This document shows positions 1 to 9,814 of a DNA stretch of 33,621 nt, one piece after another. The stretch's first letter is position 1. Each line of letters begins with the position of its first letter. A program made the position numbers and the translations under genes. Below the pieces are notes generated by a model that ran no database searches, was not told where the DNA came from, and saw only the letters and a program-made list of their open reading frames with translations. The stretch covers positions 1 to 33,621 of the forward strand of contig JARBJD010000561.1 of the NCBI GenBank assembly GCA_033064195.1, in the 5' to 3' direction. Source of the stretch: Blattamonas nauphoetae. Lineage: Eukaryota; Preaxostyla; Oxymonadida.

Positions 1-449
1 TATGGTACTTCATATGTACCAGTTTTGAGAAAATTCTGATGGACAGCTTTGATTTTTCTTCCGTTATCTTGACGAAATTAGAATATGATGTCTGACGACG
101 TGAATCTGGTGTTGGATTCATTGAATAATATGTTTCGATGACAGGTCGACTGTGATACGGTGCAAGCATGAAACCATTGGCGGCAATCAGATCTTTTGTG
201 TCTTTGTCGTAGACCATCACATCGGGAACTTTACCATATTTTTCCATTTTCACTTCCCAATTATGTCCAGTTCGTTCAATATATTCCAAAGCTGATGGAA
301 CACTACTGAGTGCAGAATTGAATTTGGTGCGAATGTCATCATCAGCATAGATTCTTTCATTGCATCCAAAGCCCCTGATCATATCTCATTTTCGGTTTCT
401 TCGCTGGTGCTTTTCTTTGTGGTGGATTGAACTTTATCTTTTCAGTCAT
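1..449 (-). pseudogene. Conserved Polinton gene of unknown function, copy 1 (partial, broken)
   Basis: The segment matches the 5' part of the gene at 29687-30633 in copy 2 almost base for base over long runs, for example around 290-357 and 30477-30541. It sits in the same place, divergently next to the packaging ATPase. The encoded N-terminus is basic and Lys/Pro/Ala-rich. I do not recognise the family. Position beside the ATPase and capsid block suggests a virion or assembly role, which is inference. The frame is not open across the segment, and the 3' part lies outside the window. Confidence 0.6.
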
Positions 450-506
450 GTTGTTTTCATACAAAATAAAAATGAAAACTACATTTTAAATGCAGATAAA
501 TCATAA
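450..506. promoter_or_regulatory. Divergent promoter region between unknown gene and ATPase, copy 1
   Basis: The 57 bp gap separates a minus-strand and a plus-strand gene. It contains the recurrent AAAATAAAAA motif (about 464-473), oriented toward the minus-strand gene. A short AT-rich stretch ending in aatcataa lies directly before the ATPase ATG. The same arrangement is conserved at 30634-30690 in copy 2, which supports both ATG choices. Confidence 0.5.
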
Positions 507-1349
507 ATGAAAAGATCAACCTCATCATTGACAGCCTACGTGAATGCAAAATTGAATGAAGCATCAAACAGAAATGTTTCACACGAAGTCCAATCACAAA
601 TACATCCAGACTTGAATTTCAATCGCAACAGTGTCAATGTACTTGTTGGAAACAGAGGAAGTGGAAAACCTTTAATGCTCTTCGAGAGATTGCCAAGCTA
701 CAAAATGTTCAAGTCAGAAACGAACTATTCCATCTGTTTGTCTTCGTCACTGATAAGAACATTGATCCAACCTTCGACAAGTTCAAACCAATCCTGAACG
801 TTCCTTATGTGAAAGTGAAGTACGAAGATGCACTTCCATTTCTGTTGGAATTGTCTCAATCTAAAGCCGCGTATGAAGAGATCATAGACAACCAATGGCA
901 AGACAGAATCACTGATGAATGCAGGGAGGATCTCTTTAATGCACTGTACATTGATGACTTCTCAGTTAAGAATCTCCAAACAATAATCCTCCTTGATGAC
1001 TGTCGCAGAATCCTAGGTGAACGTAGAACATCCAAAATAGAATGACAATGATGGACTTGTTACTGGAGAATCGACAACCAAAGTTCACATTCTTTCCGAC
1101 AATGCATGAGCTGTTCAGTCTGTCAGCAGACATGAAGTCAAACATTGATTCGATGTGGATCTTTGGAGGATTCAACAAAGAACGAATCAGCAGAGTCTAT
1201 CCTCAATTGAACTCTCCAATAGATATTCGACACTTCTGGAATGTCTATCAACGAAAACAAAATGTGAAGCAGTCATTCTTCGATACAATACAGATGGAGT
1301 TGCACTGACTGAGATCAACAAAGATGGTTTAATCAGAAGGGTCAGTTAA
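507..1349 (+). pseudogene. Polinton genome-packaging ATPase, copy 1 (broken)
   Basis: This is an FtsK/HerA-superfamily ATPase of the kind that pumps DNA into capsids in Polintons, adenovirus-like and other PRD1/adenovirus-lineage viruses. A Walker A motif (GNRGSGK) lies near residue 50 of the first frame, after the sequence NVLVG. A Walker B-like stretch (IILLDDCRRIL) is encoded near 976-1010. Downstream pieces (TFFPTMHELFSLSADM, then IFGGFNKERISRVYPQLN) match the copy 2 gene closely. The start ATG is supported by identical sequence context at 30691. It is the only plus-strand gene in this part of the element, and it ends tail to tail with the coiled-coil gene, overlapping it slightly. The frame is broken about three times, so this copy is a fossil. 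Confidence 0.85.
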
Positions 1350-1679
1350 GTCTTGAATGAGATTGTGAATGGTCTCGTCAAGACTTCGAAGCCTCATGCT
1401 GAGAGTGTCTGTTAGCGTTCGAATTGATTCTTCAATGTCTGATAATCTTTGATCAATCGAAGATTCACCGATGTTCTCATTGCTGACTTTCCGAAGTGCT
1501 ATCTCACCTCTTATTTTTGTTATTCTGTATCCATCAATTTGGATCATACGATTTAGTTTTTGAGTCGTCAATTCATTCAATTCCTTTCTATTCTTTTCCA
1601 AATATCTCTGAAAGTCATGAATGTTTGTGAACTCTTTCTGTTCAGGATCAAAAGGTTCTAATATTTTCAGTGATGTCAT
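1329..1679 (-). CDS. Small coiled-coil Polinton protein
   Basis: The 116-residue open frame is rich in Glu, Lys, Leu and Arg. It shows long heptad-like stretches: residues about 20-45 (LEKNRKELNELTTQKLNRM) and about 75-112 (leucines spaced through DIEESIRTLTDTLSMRL). The middle segment IDGYRITKIRGEIALRK is conserved in the homologous region of copy 2 (32085-32380), which supports it as a real gene. It lies between the integrase and the ATPase, with a recurrent AT-rich motif just before its ATG (1680-1697). I do not recognise the family. A structural or oligomerising role is plausible but unproven. The reading frame looks whole. Confidence 0.65.
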   Translation of the reverse strand: MTSLKILEPFDPEQKEFTNIHDFQRYLEKNRKELNELTTQKLNRMIQIDGYRITKIRGEIALRKVSNENIGESSIDQRLSDIEESIRTLTDTLSMRLRSLDETIHNLIQDLTDPSD

Positions 1680-1700
1680 TTAACTGAAATAAAAACTTCT
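1680..1700 (-). promoter_or_regulatory. AT-rich promoter-like motif before coiled-coil gene
   Basis: The plus-strand sequence gaaataaaaac lies about 6 bp upstream of the minus-strand ATG. It is a variant of the AAAATAAAAA motif found before most genes of both Polinton copies. It fills the short gap between the integrase stop and this gene. Confidence 0.4.
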
Positions 1701-1703
1701 GCA

Positions 1704-3659
1704 TTACACCAAATTAAATTCGTCGATGAACTCTGGTGACAAATCGTCGATGGAAGCCGCATGATATTTCGTGTGTTGAATAGGAACGTACACCACATTC
1801 GACAAACTGGTGAGTCCATTTAGAAGTTTAGCTACAACATTTCCGTGTTTGTACTCAATGAATTGTCCCACGAATTGAAACTGTCTTCGCTTCTTCTGAA
1901 ACTTGGCAGCAGTTTTGTTCAAATCAAGGTGAATCAACAGTATGTTTCCCGGTTTGTATCGCCAAAGCAGCTGTGATGTCTGTTGTCTTTGGATGTTCTT
2001 CAATTGCTCTTCACAACTGGAGATATTCAGTGCTTCAATTTCACGATTGTTTTGTGCTTGCTGTGGAGTGAACTTGTTCCAGTACGCTCGATGTGGAGTC
2101 ACGTTGTAATAGTTAACCATCTGATTCATCAGCGTATGATTTGCCATCTGTGTCGCATTGTCTTGGAATCCATCTCTGATTGTTCTGATCACTCGATCGA
2201 CAATTCGATTGTGATTTGTGAATGGTGAACCCGTGAAATAAGTATTGACTTTTTGTTGCTTAAAATACGTTGATGCTTCTCCACTTGTCCAAGCAGATTC
2301 TCCATCACCACGAATGTTGTTGACTTTGACACCACGATGATGAATGAGATCGTTGATTGCTGTCTTGACTTTACTCCATGATTTATCCAGTACTGGAATC
2401 ACTATTAAGTATTTGGTGTTGATGTTGATGGCAAATAGATAAATCTGCAGTACTGTTTTTGATGTTGGTGATTGAATGAAAACGAGATCAATTTCCCAGG
2501 ATCCTGACTTCGGTGAGAAATACAGTCGATCACATTTTTGTGGAACCTTTCTGTCTAATGTCTGGTGTGGATCTCCTGTGATTGCCTTCGACATGAATCG
2601 CATTTTTGATCGAAATGGATATGATATTTGTTCCTTTGGATTCGGAATCATCGGCAATCCATTGGCGATATTGGCTCGTTGTTTTTCCCGTAAGTTCATT
2701 GTTTGCTTTGGATTTGCTAGAGTCCATCGGTGAACATATTCATCATACCAATCTTGAAATGATCGTCCACCATACGGGATTTGTTTAGGATGAGCAATAA
2801 TGAAATCAGTATCATCACTATCAACAGCTCTGGGTATGTGTGATAGAATAAACAATTCACGATTCATCTTCTTCGAATCGACAATCTGTTTTGTGATGAA
2901 TTGTTCCATTCGTTGCTGATTATCCATGATTGAGTTCTCAGCTTTGATCTGTTCATCTTCTGAATTGTCTTTTTGTTGATGATCAAACATTCCTTTCATC
3001 ACTTCCAATTTATCGAGGACTTGGCGAGTGGTTAATTCCGATCGTGTCACCTCTGATGGATTCATTGACACAATGTCAGGCACCTGTGAAATCGTCAGAA
3101 ATATATCTTCATTGAACCTCCTTTCTCTTGCTGGAAAATCATGATGTGATTGTTTCAAACGTCTCTTCTTCCCAGGTCTGATTGATGATGAAAGTGTGGA
3201 ATCGAGACTTGCCTCTGCGAGGCGTCGATCCAGACTGGGGTCGACTGACATTTGTTTAGGAATCGTTGTAGGTATTGTCTCGCCACTGCGAGGTTTTGAA
3301 CTCATGGTGATAGTAGGTTGTCCAAAATAGATTTGATTAAATTCATAGTAAAATTGTTGATAAGCTTGATATGCTCGTTCAGCGGTGATATCATCTATCT
3401 GTTTTCCTGTGAATCCGTTCACAAACAATTGGACAACTCTCCTTCCATCAGCAAGTGACAAATTTGGAGATAGATCTCCCGTCAACCAATCATTAAAATA
3501 TGTGTCATCATCTGCATCATTCTCTCTCCATCCATCTTTGGTATGATAGACGGGTAAAATTTGAGTCGGATCATTTCTGACATTGCTTATTGAGCTTCGA
3601 CGGTGTTGTGTGTGGGTAGCAAGGTTTTTGACAATTGCAATGATTTTGGAATCATCCAT
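1704..3659 (-). CDS. Polinton retroviral-type (DDE, rve family) integrase, looks whole
   Basis: The 651-residue open frame encodes the enzyme that inserts Polinton DNA into the host genome. The catalytic core is in the second half. The first acidic motif is in WEIDLVFIQS (about residue 383), followed by an RNase H-fold strand (FAININTKYLIVIPVLDKSW). The second is in NIRGDGESAW (about 448), and then comes an integrase-type helix with NRIVDRVIRTIRDGF (about 485-500). The C-terminus (QFVGQFIEYKHGNVVAKLL) resembles the small beta-barrel or chromo-like tail of Polinton integrases. The first 300 or so residues are a long, Ser/Arg-rich extension that I cannot assign. The frame ends at a TAA that is conserved in copy 2 (about 32415). 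A promoter-like motif precedes the ATG. Confidence 0.9.
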   Translation of the reverse strand: MDDSKIIAIVKNLATHTQHRRSSISNVRNDPTQILPVYHTKDGWRENDADDDTYFNDWLTGDLSPNLSLADGRRVVQLFVNGFTGKQIDDITAERAYQAYQQFYYEFNQIYFGQPTITMSSKPRSGETIPTTIPKQMSVDPSLDRRLAEASLDSTLSSSIRPGKKRRLKQSHHDFPARERRFNEDIFLTISQVPDIVSMNPSEVTRSELTTRQVLDKLEVMKGMFDHQQKDNSEDEQIKAENSIMDNQQRMEQFITKQIVDSKKMNRELFILSHIPRAVDSDDTDFIIAHPKQIPYGGRSFQDWYDEYVHRWTLANPKQTMNLREKQRANIANGLPMIPNPKEQISYPFRSKMRFMSKAITGDPHQTLDRKVPQKCDRLYFSPKSGSWEIDLVFIQSPTSKTVLQIYLFAININTKYLIVIPVLDKSWSKVKTAINDLIHHRGVKVNNIRGDGESAWTSGEASTYFKQQKVNTYFTGSPFTNHNRIVDRVIRTIRDGFQDNATQMANHTLMNQMVNYYNVTPHRAYWNKFTPQQAQNNREIEALNISSCEEQLKNIQRQQTSQLLWRYKPGNILLIHLDLNKTAAKFQKKRRQFQFVGQFIEYKHGNVVAKLLNGLTSLSNVVYVPIQHTKYHAASIDDLSPEFIDEFNLV

Positions 3660-3682
3660 TTCTACAAAAATAAAGTTTGTAT
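3660..3682 (-). promoter_or_regulatory. AT-rich promoter-like motif before integrase
   Basis: The plus-strand sequence ctacaaaaataaagtttg directly abuts the integrase ATG on the minus strand. It matches the motif (tnnAAAATAAAA) seen before other genes of the element, and fills the 23 bp between the polymerase stop and the integrase start. Confidence 0.5.
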
Positions 3683-6600
3683 TTATTCAATTTTGTAATC
3701 CACAGCTTTCAGTCCATGAATGAATGGAGGACACGATTCATTTTCAAGTACGATTGCCTTCAGATGAATTCCACTGAGACTGAGTTTCTGCTGTTGTATT
3801 TTCGCAATCTCAAATCCATTGGTGTCCTCTTCACTCACGATTATTCTCGTCTGAAAGTTCAATGTTGTTGTCACTGTTTTCTCTCCATTCAGACACTTCA
3901 CATAATCGTCACTTGTGATATTTGTTTTCTTCAGAGACACTCCTTTGATCTTACATTTCTCATCGAGAGAGTAACACTTTGGTGCAAGACAGATCATCTG
4001 TTCACCTTCTTTTTCAATTGCTAATCCCAACAGCTTCTTCTCATCATCAACTCCTTTTTCAGGATTGGGAAACCATTCATATTTGTGAGCATCATAGAAT
4101 TCTTTGTCAGCAATTACGTGTTCAAATTGTTGATGAATACCTGCTTTCGGATCTCCACTAATTGCCCAGTAAGCAGAGTCTGTATCTCCCTCACAGAAGT
4201 GAATCTTGTTCATGTCTAGGCATTTGTACATGAAGTTGTAGATGAAATTCAGATACCAGAACTTGGCATTGTCGAGTGTGAATACTGCTTCTTGCAGACA
4301 TGTCTTGCATGATGCTTTCTCTCTGTCTTCGATCACGATGTAGTTGTCCTCATTGATCTCTCTTGTCGCTACAAATCCCTTCATCATCTGTTTCAAGTAT
4401 GTTCTCTTCTCATTGCAGATTGTGATTGAGTTGTACTTCTCAGTGTTCATTCCATCATATCCGTAACTACCATTCAAGTTGGTCTTACAGAACTGTTCTT
4501 TTCCTTTGTTTCCAACCTTCATTGCTTCTATTCTATCATTCATGAATGAAGTCACAAATGGTTCAAATCCAGCATGTCTCGAGAATACCATCACACTCTT
4601 GATGTCATCGATGATGAAGTGGCAATAGTCGATGAGGAACCACAGATAGTATGTCGAAAAGAACATATACTGATCGTGTGTGCTCAAGAGTTGAGTCAGC
4701 TTTCTTTGTTTGTCATCAGTCTTCAATCCATGTTTCTTCATCAACGAATAGGTCTTATCTCCAATGTTTTCTTCTGTTGTATTGACCACTATGTTTCTGA
4801 AGATTGGTGGGAAGTTAATGAAATCGTTTATGTACTTTTCATCAATGTGTCCTTTCAGTTCTGCCACAAACAGTGTCTTCTGATTTTTGTCTTCGATGAT
4901 CTCACGACATTGAGAATCACTAGTGAGGGTATACAAGCATCTTCCTGGCATGTACATTCTGTGATTCGTATATGGATTGTTCTTGTTCTTGATGGATGAG
5001 AAAGCACTTGGATAAAGTGAATTAAAGTCTACACCACAGACATGAGTCATTTTATGTTCTGTATCAGTGGAGAAAACTTACCGTCTTCATAAGTGAAGTG
5101 ATTGATCGGTGTCACATCTTTGATATTCTGTCGATGTTGAACATTCGATAATCCACCGGTCACAGCCGCTCTCAACTTGTGATATGTTTGCTCATGTGTC
5201 AGAGTCATTGGTAATGATTTCCAGATGCAGTATTTCTTTAATTGAATCCTCAATCGAGTGAGATGTTCATCTTTGTCTGACTTGTAAGTGTTGCAGTAAT
5301 CACAGCAGATCTTCACGTTCTCTTTTGAATGTCCTTTTGAATTGTCGATTCTATCCAACGTTGGTCGCACTGCTTGTGAGAAATTGCTTCTACAAATATA
5401 GCAATATTTTTCACATTCATTGACGAACCATTCGTAGTCTGATTCATTGACGTTTTTGTCAGTACTGCGATGAGCTTTCATGTCTTGATATCTATATCCT
5501 TCAACTTTGTATTTCCAGTATTATTTTGTGATTTTGATTGGTCCAGACTGGTCACATTCATTATAATCCTCATCTATATCAAAGTCCTTATAGGCACAAG
5601 CATATTTGATTGCACTTGCATTTGCTGACAATGAGAGATTGTGCAACATATCCACTTTGTATTGGAAGTTCAAATTGATTAAAGTGTCCAATGGTGCAAT
5701 CATACATTCGACGTCTCTAATGTTGTAGAATTTCAGGTATTCCCATCTGTTCTTGAATCCTTGCTTTTTCCAATCGTCAAGGTAAAGTTGGTAATCCGTG
5801 TCGGACATTTCACTGTTGTTCAGACTGGAGTAGAATTCATATTTGGAGAATGGTTCCTGTTTGTTCAGTACTGTATCGTAGTCTGATGAATCAAATGATT
5901 CGTAAGCAAAGAATGATTTCTGCAGATTCGTCTTACCACCAAAGGCTTTGACTGCATTATCCAAAGTCATTGGTCCTGTGTATGACATCATGTCAATGAA
6001 TCGAAGAACCTGTTGGGTTCTCTCGTGTCTTATCAATACTTGTTTGTACTTCGTTGTTGATCCAAGGAAGCTCACCACTTTCCAATCCTTGTCAACGAGA
6101 TCACGAAAGATGAGATTGATGTCAAATCTGGAACTGTTGAATCCAATCACACTGACTTCATTTTGTGAGGGAATCTCTGGGTCTTCATAGTAGTTGTCAT
6201 CTCGAACTGTCTCAGCATATTTGAAAAGTTCTCTGATCCATTGCTTCACAAAGTCTTTTCCATCTCGAAGATCAAAGTAGATTGACTTCACTCCTGATTT
6301 TGTTTTGATTGATGATGCAACAGACAGAGGTTTCAAGTGTGAGATCAACTGTGTGTTGTCATCAGAGAATAAATTGTCAAGAATGAGATCTTCCATAGTT
6401 TCGAAATCGTAAGTGATGTAGTATTGTGTTGGTTTGAATTCGTCTTGTCTTTTGTGTGCCATCAGAAATTCAAAAGTTCTATTGTTGAGGATGTGTGGCA
6501 CATACGGTCTTGGTGTACGATCAAGTGAGATCTTCTTCACATGTTTTCCATCCAGTTCTTTGCATTCTGCTAAATGCTTCTCATAGTATCTCTTGAAGTT

Positions 6601-8040
6601 TGTATCCTTCACTTGAAATCCTCTAGATTGACAATAAGGACACAATTTATATCCAGTTAATTTTTCAGGATCAGAAATGAACAATACATGAACAATGCTA
6701 GCAGTGAGAGGAACCATAAGTATTGGTACAACAAGTGCATCATCATTTTCGTTCACATATGATTGACTGAGGAAATACCGCTTCTTGTCTTCATCGTATT
6801 CATAAATGTGAACTGTGATGTTTAGAATCTTCATTGTTTCTTCCATATCAGATGCAATATCAAACCCAGGATATTTTTTCAGGTGTTCAGTTAATTGATG
6901 TGATGTGAGATGGGTAAGATTCTTGCACATGGCAAACAGTCTATGAGCTTCAGCATTTCTTGTATTCGGAATAATTTTATGTTCAGGTGTATCGGGGAGT
7001 GTTTTGTGTGATACAGCTTGAAAGAAACAAATATTGTATGGTGAATCAACATATTTGATATTTCGGGACTTCATGTGAATGGTAAGTAACGCGTTTGCTT
7101 TTCCTGCAACTGGAAATCTGTAAACAGCAACCAGAATGGAATGAAAAGCAATAAACATTGTCTTGGTGTCCATAAGTGTTCTCTCCTGTGATTCTTTGAT
7201 GAGGTTGATTGCATATTTTGAATATTCATTGATGTCTGGTTCATTTCTGATCACAGTTGGGAAACTCTTTGATGAGTTCTCAAGTTCTGGTCTGAAATCA
7301 TTGTACGTTGTCTCATCACCATCTTTTCTCTCAACAATCTTACCAAAATCAATGCTGATCTTGAATGGATGATCCTTCTCTTTATCGTACACAGATTTGA
7401 TGAAGGTTGTGATTTCTTCAACGTTTTTCAAATGATTGTGGAAATACAACTGATATGGTTTTCCATTGTCGCTAACTTTTTCGATCTCATTCTTTTTGAA
7501 CTTCTTTCGTGCCTTCAATAAACAAGAATCAAATGCCTTTTTGTTTCGTGGTTCAGCAAGCAATATGCATTCATTGAATCCATCAAATTGTGTCACCTTT
7601 CTTGATTCCATCTGTTCATTTTTCTTCTGAATTATCAACAGATTCTTCATCCAATGATCCACCAATTTCTCCTCAATCGATTTCAATTTTCTGGTAATTT
7701 TGAAGACTTGCCTTTTCAATTCATTTTCGTTCACTCTTGGATGTGCTTTCATGTTTTCAACGATCATTCGGTGAGCGAGTCGATCCTCTGTCGACATCTC
7801 TCGTCTGTTTTTCACATCTTTCAGAAACGAACGAAGATCGGAGAAGTTGAGATTTATTGTTGGATGTGGAAACTCAACATCTCGGTGTCGTAGCATTGTA
7901 AGGAGAAATGAATAATGACGTTGATAGTATGTGCTATTTGGATTATATGTTCGACCATCAGTAAAAGCGAAAATAGTATTTGGAAATAGTTCTTGAATTT
8001 GTCGAATATAATTTTTTAGTGACTGTGTTTGGGTTTGCAT
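3683..8040 (-). pseudogene. Polinton protein-primed DNA polymerase, family B (pPolB), broken
   Basis: This is the replicative polymerase of the element. The N-terminal part (about 480 residues) includes a stretch with NICFFQAVS and a later HVLFISD, reminiscent of OTU-like domains in some Polinton polymerases, and then a CPYC...H...C zinc-knuckle-like segment. The 3'-5' exonuclease follows with Exo I (YDFETMEDL), Exo II (IGFNSSRFDINL) and Exo III (YNIRDVE). A Cys/His-rich HNH-like module and the linker TGGLSNVQHR come next. The palm has motif A (GVDFNSLYPSAFSS), motif B (KTNLNGSYGYDG) and motif C (EGDTDSAYW). All hallmark motifs of the family are recognisable. The span is broken about twice and is best treated as a fossil. 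It lies just downstream of the terminal DUF723-like gene in transcription order. Confidence 0.9.
5270..5420 (-). other. HNH-like zinc module inside the polymerase region
   Basis: The segment encodes CYICR, then PTLDRIDNSKGHSKENVKIC, then CDYCN: paired cysteines flanking a DRID...GH...N pattern typical of HNH nucleases. It is followed directly by PolB linker sequence (TGGLSNVQHR), so it appears to be a built-in part of this polymerase lineage, between exonuclease and palm, and not a separate mobile endonuclease gene. I recall a similar module in some other protist Polinton-type polymerases; that is memory and was not checked here. Whether it cuts DNA or only binds zinc is unknown. Confidence 0.6.
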
Positions 8041-8090
8041 TTTAGACGAATTAGAAAAGTGAAAATAAAAAAAGTTGAGCGATTATTTTT
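8041..8090 (-). promoter_or_regulatory. AT-rich promoter-like motif before polymerase gene
   Basis: The plus-strand tract gtgaaaataaaaaaagttg begins about 20 bp upstream of the polymerase ATG. It carries the recurrent AAAATAAAAA core. The preceding tagacgaattagaaaa resembles the leader of the DUF723-like gene (tagtacgaattaaaaa at 8757), so these two genes share a longer upstream element. Confidence 0.5.
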
Positions 8091-8139
8091 GTACACTTTG
8101 ATCATAGCATTTACTACGATTTTTGTTAAAATAAATGGT

Positions 8140-8754
8140 CTATTTCTCCTGACAAGCCGGTTCTGATGAAAGATTTTGACCTCTCATATGAGGTTTTCTC
8201 TTGGCTTTGAACCATTCATCAAGTCTTGTTCTATATATTTTGTCATCTCCAATCACTCGATATTCAAAAGGAATCAACACTTTCTTGTACTCACCAACGA
8301 GTTCACAATTATGCTTTCTCAATTCGTTTTCAACGAAAGATTGAGTGTAATGTTTACGCTTTTTCTCGTGTGTTCGAACTCCTTTCATCCACTGTGACGG
8401 TTTTATCCTCCATTCAACACCTTCATAAAGATATCTCACCACTGACTCTGAAGATTTGTACTCATCAACAAGTTCACAATTCTCACTGTGAAGTGATTCA
8501 ACAAATTTTTCTTTGGTACAACAATCATCGAATCTGTGATACAGATTTGGATTCAGATGTGGTCTTGATCCTTTGATAAATGATGAAACATAGACTCGAT
8601 AAATTTCGTCAGGATTCTCTTCCTGAGCATATTCAAAAGTTCCATTTGACAGATATGTTGTTCCAAGACGATTCAGAACTGGCTCTGTGATTAGAATCAA
8701 TTGCTCACTATTTAGAGTGTCAATCAGTTTGCTTGGTGTAAGTTGGTTTGTCAT
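8140..8754 (-). CDS. DUF723-like repeat protein at the Polinton right end
   Basis: The 204-residue open frame has at least three tandem units of about 50 residues. Each carries the pattern NCEL(V)xEYK...., a hydrophobic strand with a YxxxGxEWRI or FEYRVIGDD segment, and a basic end (KPSQWMKG, DEWFKAKRKPH). The pattern resembles DUF723/zinc-ribbon-like repeats found near homing endonucleases and in large DNA viruses of protists. I cannot confirm the family. The unit KHYTQSFVENELRKHNCEL recurs almost unchanged in the gene at 21450-21803, at the opposite terminus of copy 2. It points inward from the element end. A DNA-binding role is inference. Confidence 0.65.
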   Translation of the reverse strand: MTNQLTPSKLIDTLNSEQLILITEPVLNRLGTTYLSNGTFEYAQEENPDEIYRVYVSSFIKGSRPHLNPNLYHRFDDCCTKEKFVESLHSENCELVDEYKSSESVVRYLYEGVEWRIKPSQWMKGVRTHEKKRKHYTQSFVENELRKHNCELVGEYKKVLIPFEYRVIGDDKIYRTRLDEWFKAKRKPHMRGQNLSSEPACQEK

Positions 8755-8805
8755 TTAGTACGAATTAAAAAATGAAAAAATAAAAAAATCATTCCTTTAA
8801 AAATT
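8755..8805 (-). promoter_or_regulatory. AT-rich leader of terminal gene, possible end of Polinton copy 1
   Basis: The leader reads, toward the gene, as T-rich runs followed by ttttttaattcgtactaa and then ATGACAA. The leader of the terminal gene of copy 2 reads ttttttaatttgtattaa and then ATGACAA. This near match at opposite ends suggests the surviving inner part of a terminal inverted repeat. Outside about 8805 no similarity to the copy 2 flank is visible. Confidence 0.5.
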
Positions 8806-9355
8806 AAAGTCCCCATAGCTCCAAAACCACTGATCCGATTTCAATAAAACTTGCGGCAATGAATTCGCCGTGTCGGATATGACCTTGGATGAAAATATTT
8901 TCAAGATTTAAAAATATGTCCATATGTCTGTCTGTCCACGTTTTTGGTAAATGAATTTTTGGACCCCATTATCGGGGCCCACGGGGCCCACCTCGGATCT
9001 CGACGAATACCTCACCGATTTTGATCCGGTTTCTTTTCATCGATGAAGTACAGTGTCATTCGAACAAATATTTTTATTTCAAAATTTTCGTCAATCGGGT
9101 TCCCAAATAAGCGCCAAATTAGTGTTGATATTTTGAATCAAAAGTGAATCAAAATTGAATAAATTGTTGAAAAAATAGACGTGACCAAAAGTTCAAACTG
9201 TTAATTATTTACCATTTTTGAGTTAAAATCATGGCTTTTGAACATTATTTTGGTCATAATTAATAGTATTCCGTAGTGTCAGTGATGTAGATAGGCATCG
9301 AAATCATTTCCGTACTAATTGCTATCTAGATAGGCATCGATAATCGTTATATATA
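8806..9355. other. Non-coding spacer right of Polinton copy 1
   Basis: I see no convincing gene. The stretch includes a GC-rich palindromic spot (atcggggcccacggggccc, about 8972-8990), AT-rich sequence, and the short direct repeats listed separately. The exact Polinton terminus may lie in here if its end is less AT-rich than I assume. Confidence 0.4.
9289..9340. repeat. Two 13 bp direct repeats with an embedded palindrome
   Basis: The sequence agataggcatcga occurs at 9289-9301 and again at 9328-9340. The second copy overlaps the perfect 12 bp palindrome ctatctagatag (9322-9333). The spacing is 39 bp. It could be a small target duplication or a binding site; nothing around it decides which. 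Confidence 0.5.
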
Positions 9356-9814
9356 CTACTTTTGCTCGGCAGGCGTGCACGACCATCGGTGCAGCCGTTT
9401 CCTGAGCAAAATCGAAGGCTGGCGGACAGGTCTCACTTTGTGGAGCTCTGTCTGAGTGGAGTTGTGAAGATGGTCGGTGTGTGTAAAATTAAGGTTCACC
9501 TGGGCATACAAGCGTTCAGAAGAGATTCCTAATGTGATTGAGGTGTCTCCTCCCTCCATCAGCAGCTTTGAGAGTTTAATTCGGAGGATGTAACAGCGAG
9601 AGCTGATGTGCGAGATCTTCTCGAGGGTTTTGAGCCAATCTGTGTTGATGTGATGCAGACTGCTTGTTGCTTTCTTGAATCTGTTGTTTTCTCGGCTTTC
9701 TTCACTTCTCAGCCGGCTAATTCTGTCATGAAATGATCTGACTGATGGGAAGAAGTCCGGATGCTGGTCAGTGCTTGTTGGCTTCGAGCGAGTTGAATAA
9801 GACACTTGAGACAT
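9356..9814 (-). CDS. Hypothetical protein, 152 aa
   Basis: The open frame has a Ser/Arg-rich N-terminus, a charged helical middle (HDRISRLRSEESRENNRFKK) and a basic C-terminus. No motif is recognisable, and other frames overlap it. It is somewhat more GC-rich and less simple than its surroundings, which mildly favours coding. It could be one exon or a decayed host gene. I cannot assign a function. Confidence 0.25.
   Translation of the reverse strand: MSQVSYSTRSKPTSTDQHPDFFPSVRSFHDRISRLRSEESRENNRFKKATSSLHHINTDWLKTLEKISHISSRCYILRIKLSKLLMEGGDTSITLGISSERLYAQVNLNFTHTDHLHNSTQTELHKVRPVRQPSILLRKRLHRWSCTPAEQK

Larger units (their letters stand above)
1..8805. mobile_element. Polinton/Maverick copy 1, right-hand part (runs off left edge)
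   Basis: This block carries the diagnostic Polinton set: an FtsK/HerA-type packaging ATPase, a retroviral-type integrase and a protein-primed family B polymerase. A DUF723-like gene stands at the right end. All genes except the ATPase are on the minus strand. The right boundary is placed near 8805, because the AT-rich leader of the terminal gene resembles the leader of the terminal gene of copy 2 (about 21410-21449) and the similarity stops outside it. The capsid genes expected for the family would lie left of the window. The element looks old and is broken in several genes, although the integrase and coiled-coil frames are open throughout. Confidence 0.9.

Noticed and set aside
5047-5481. 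Stand-alone HNH homing endonuclease gene between two polymerase parts
   Set aside because: Its C-terminal third is polymerase linker sequence (TGGLSNVQHR), so the HNH-like module belongs to the polymerase region and not to an independent inserted gene.
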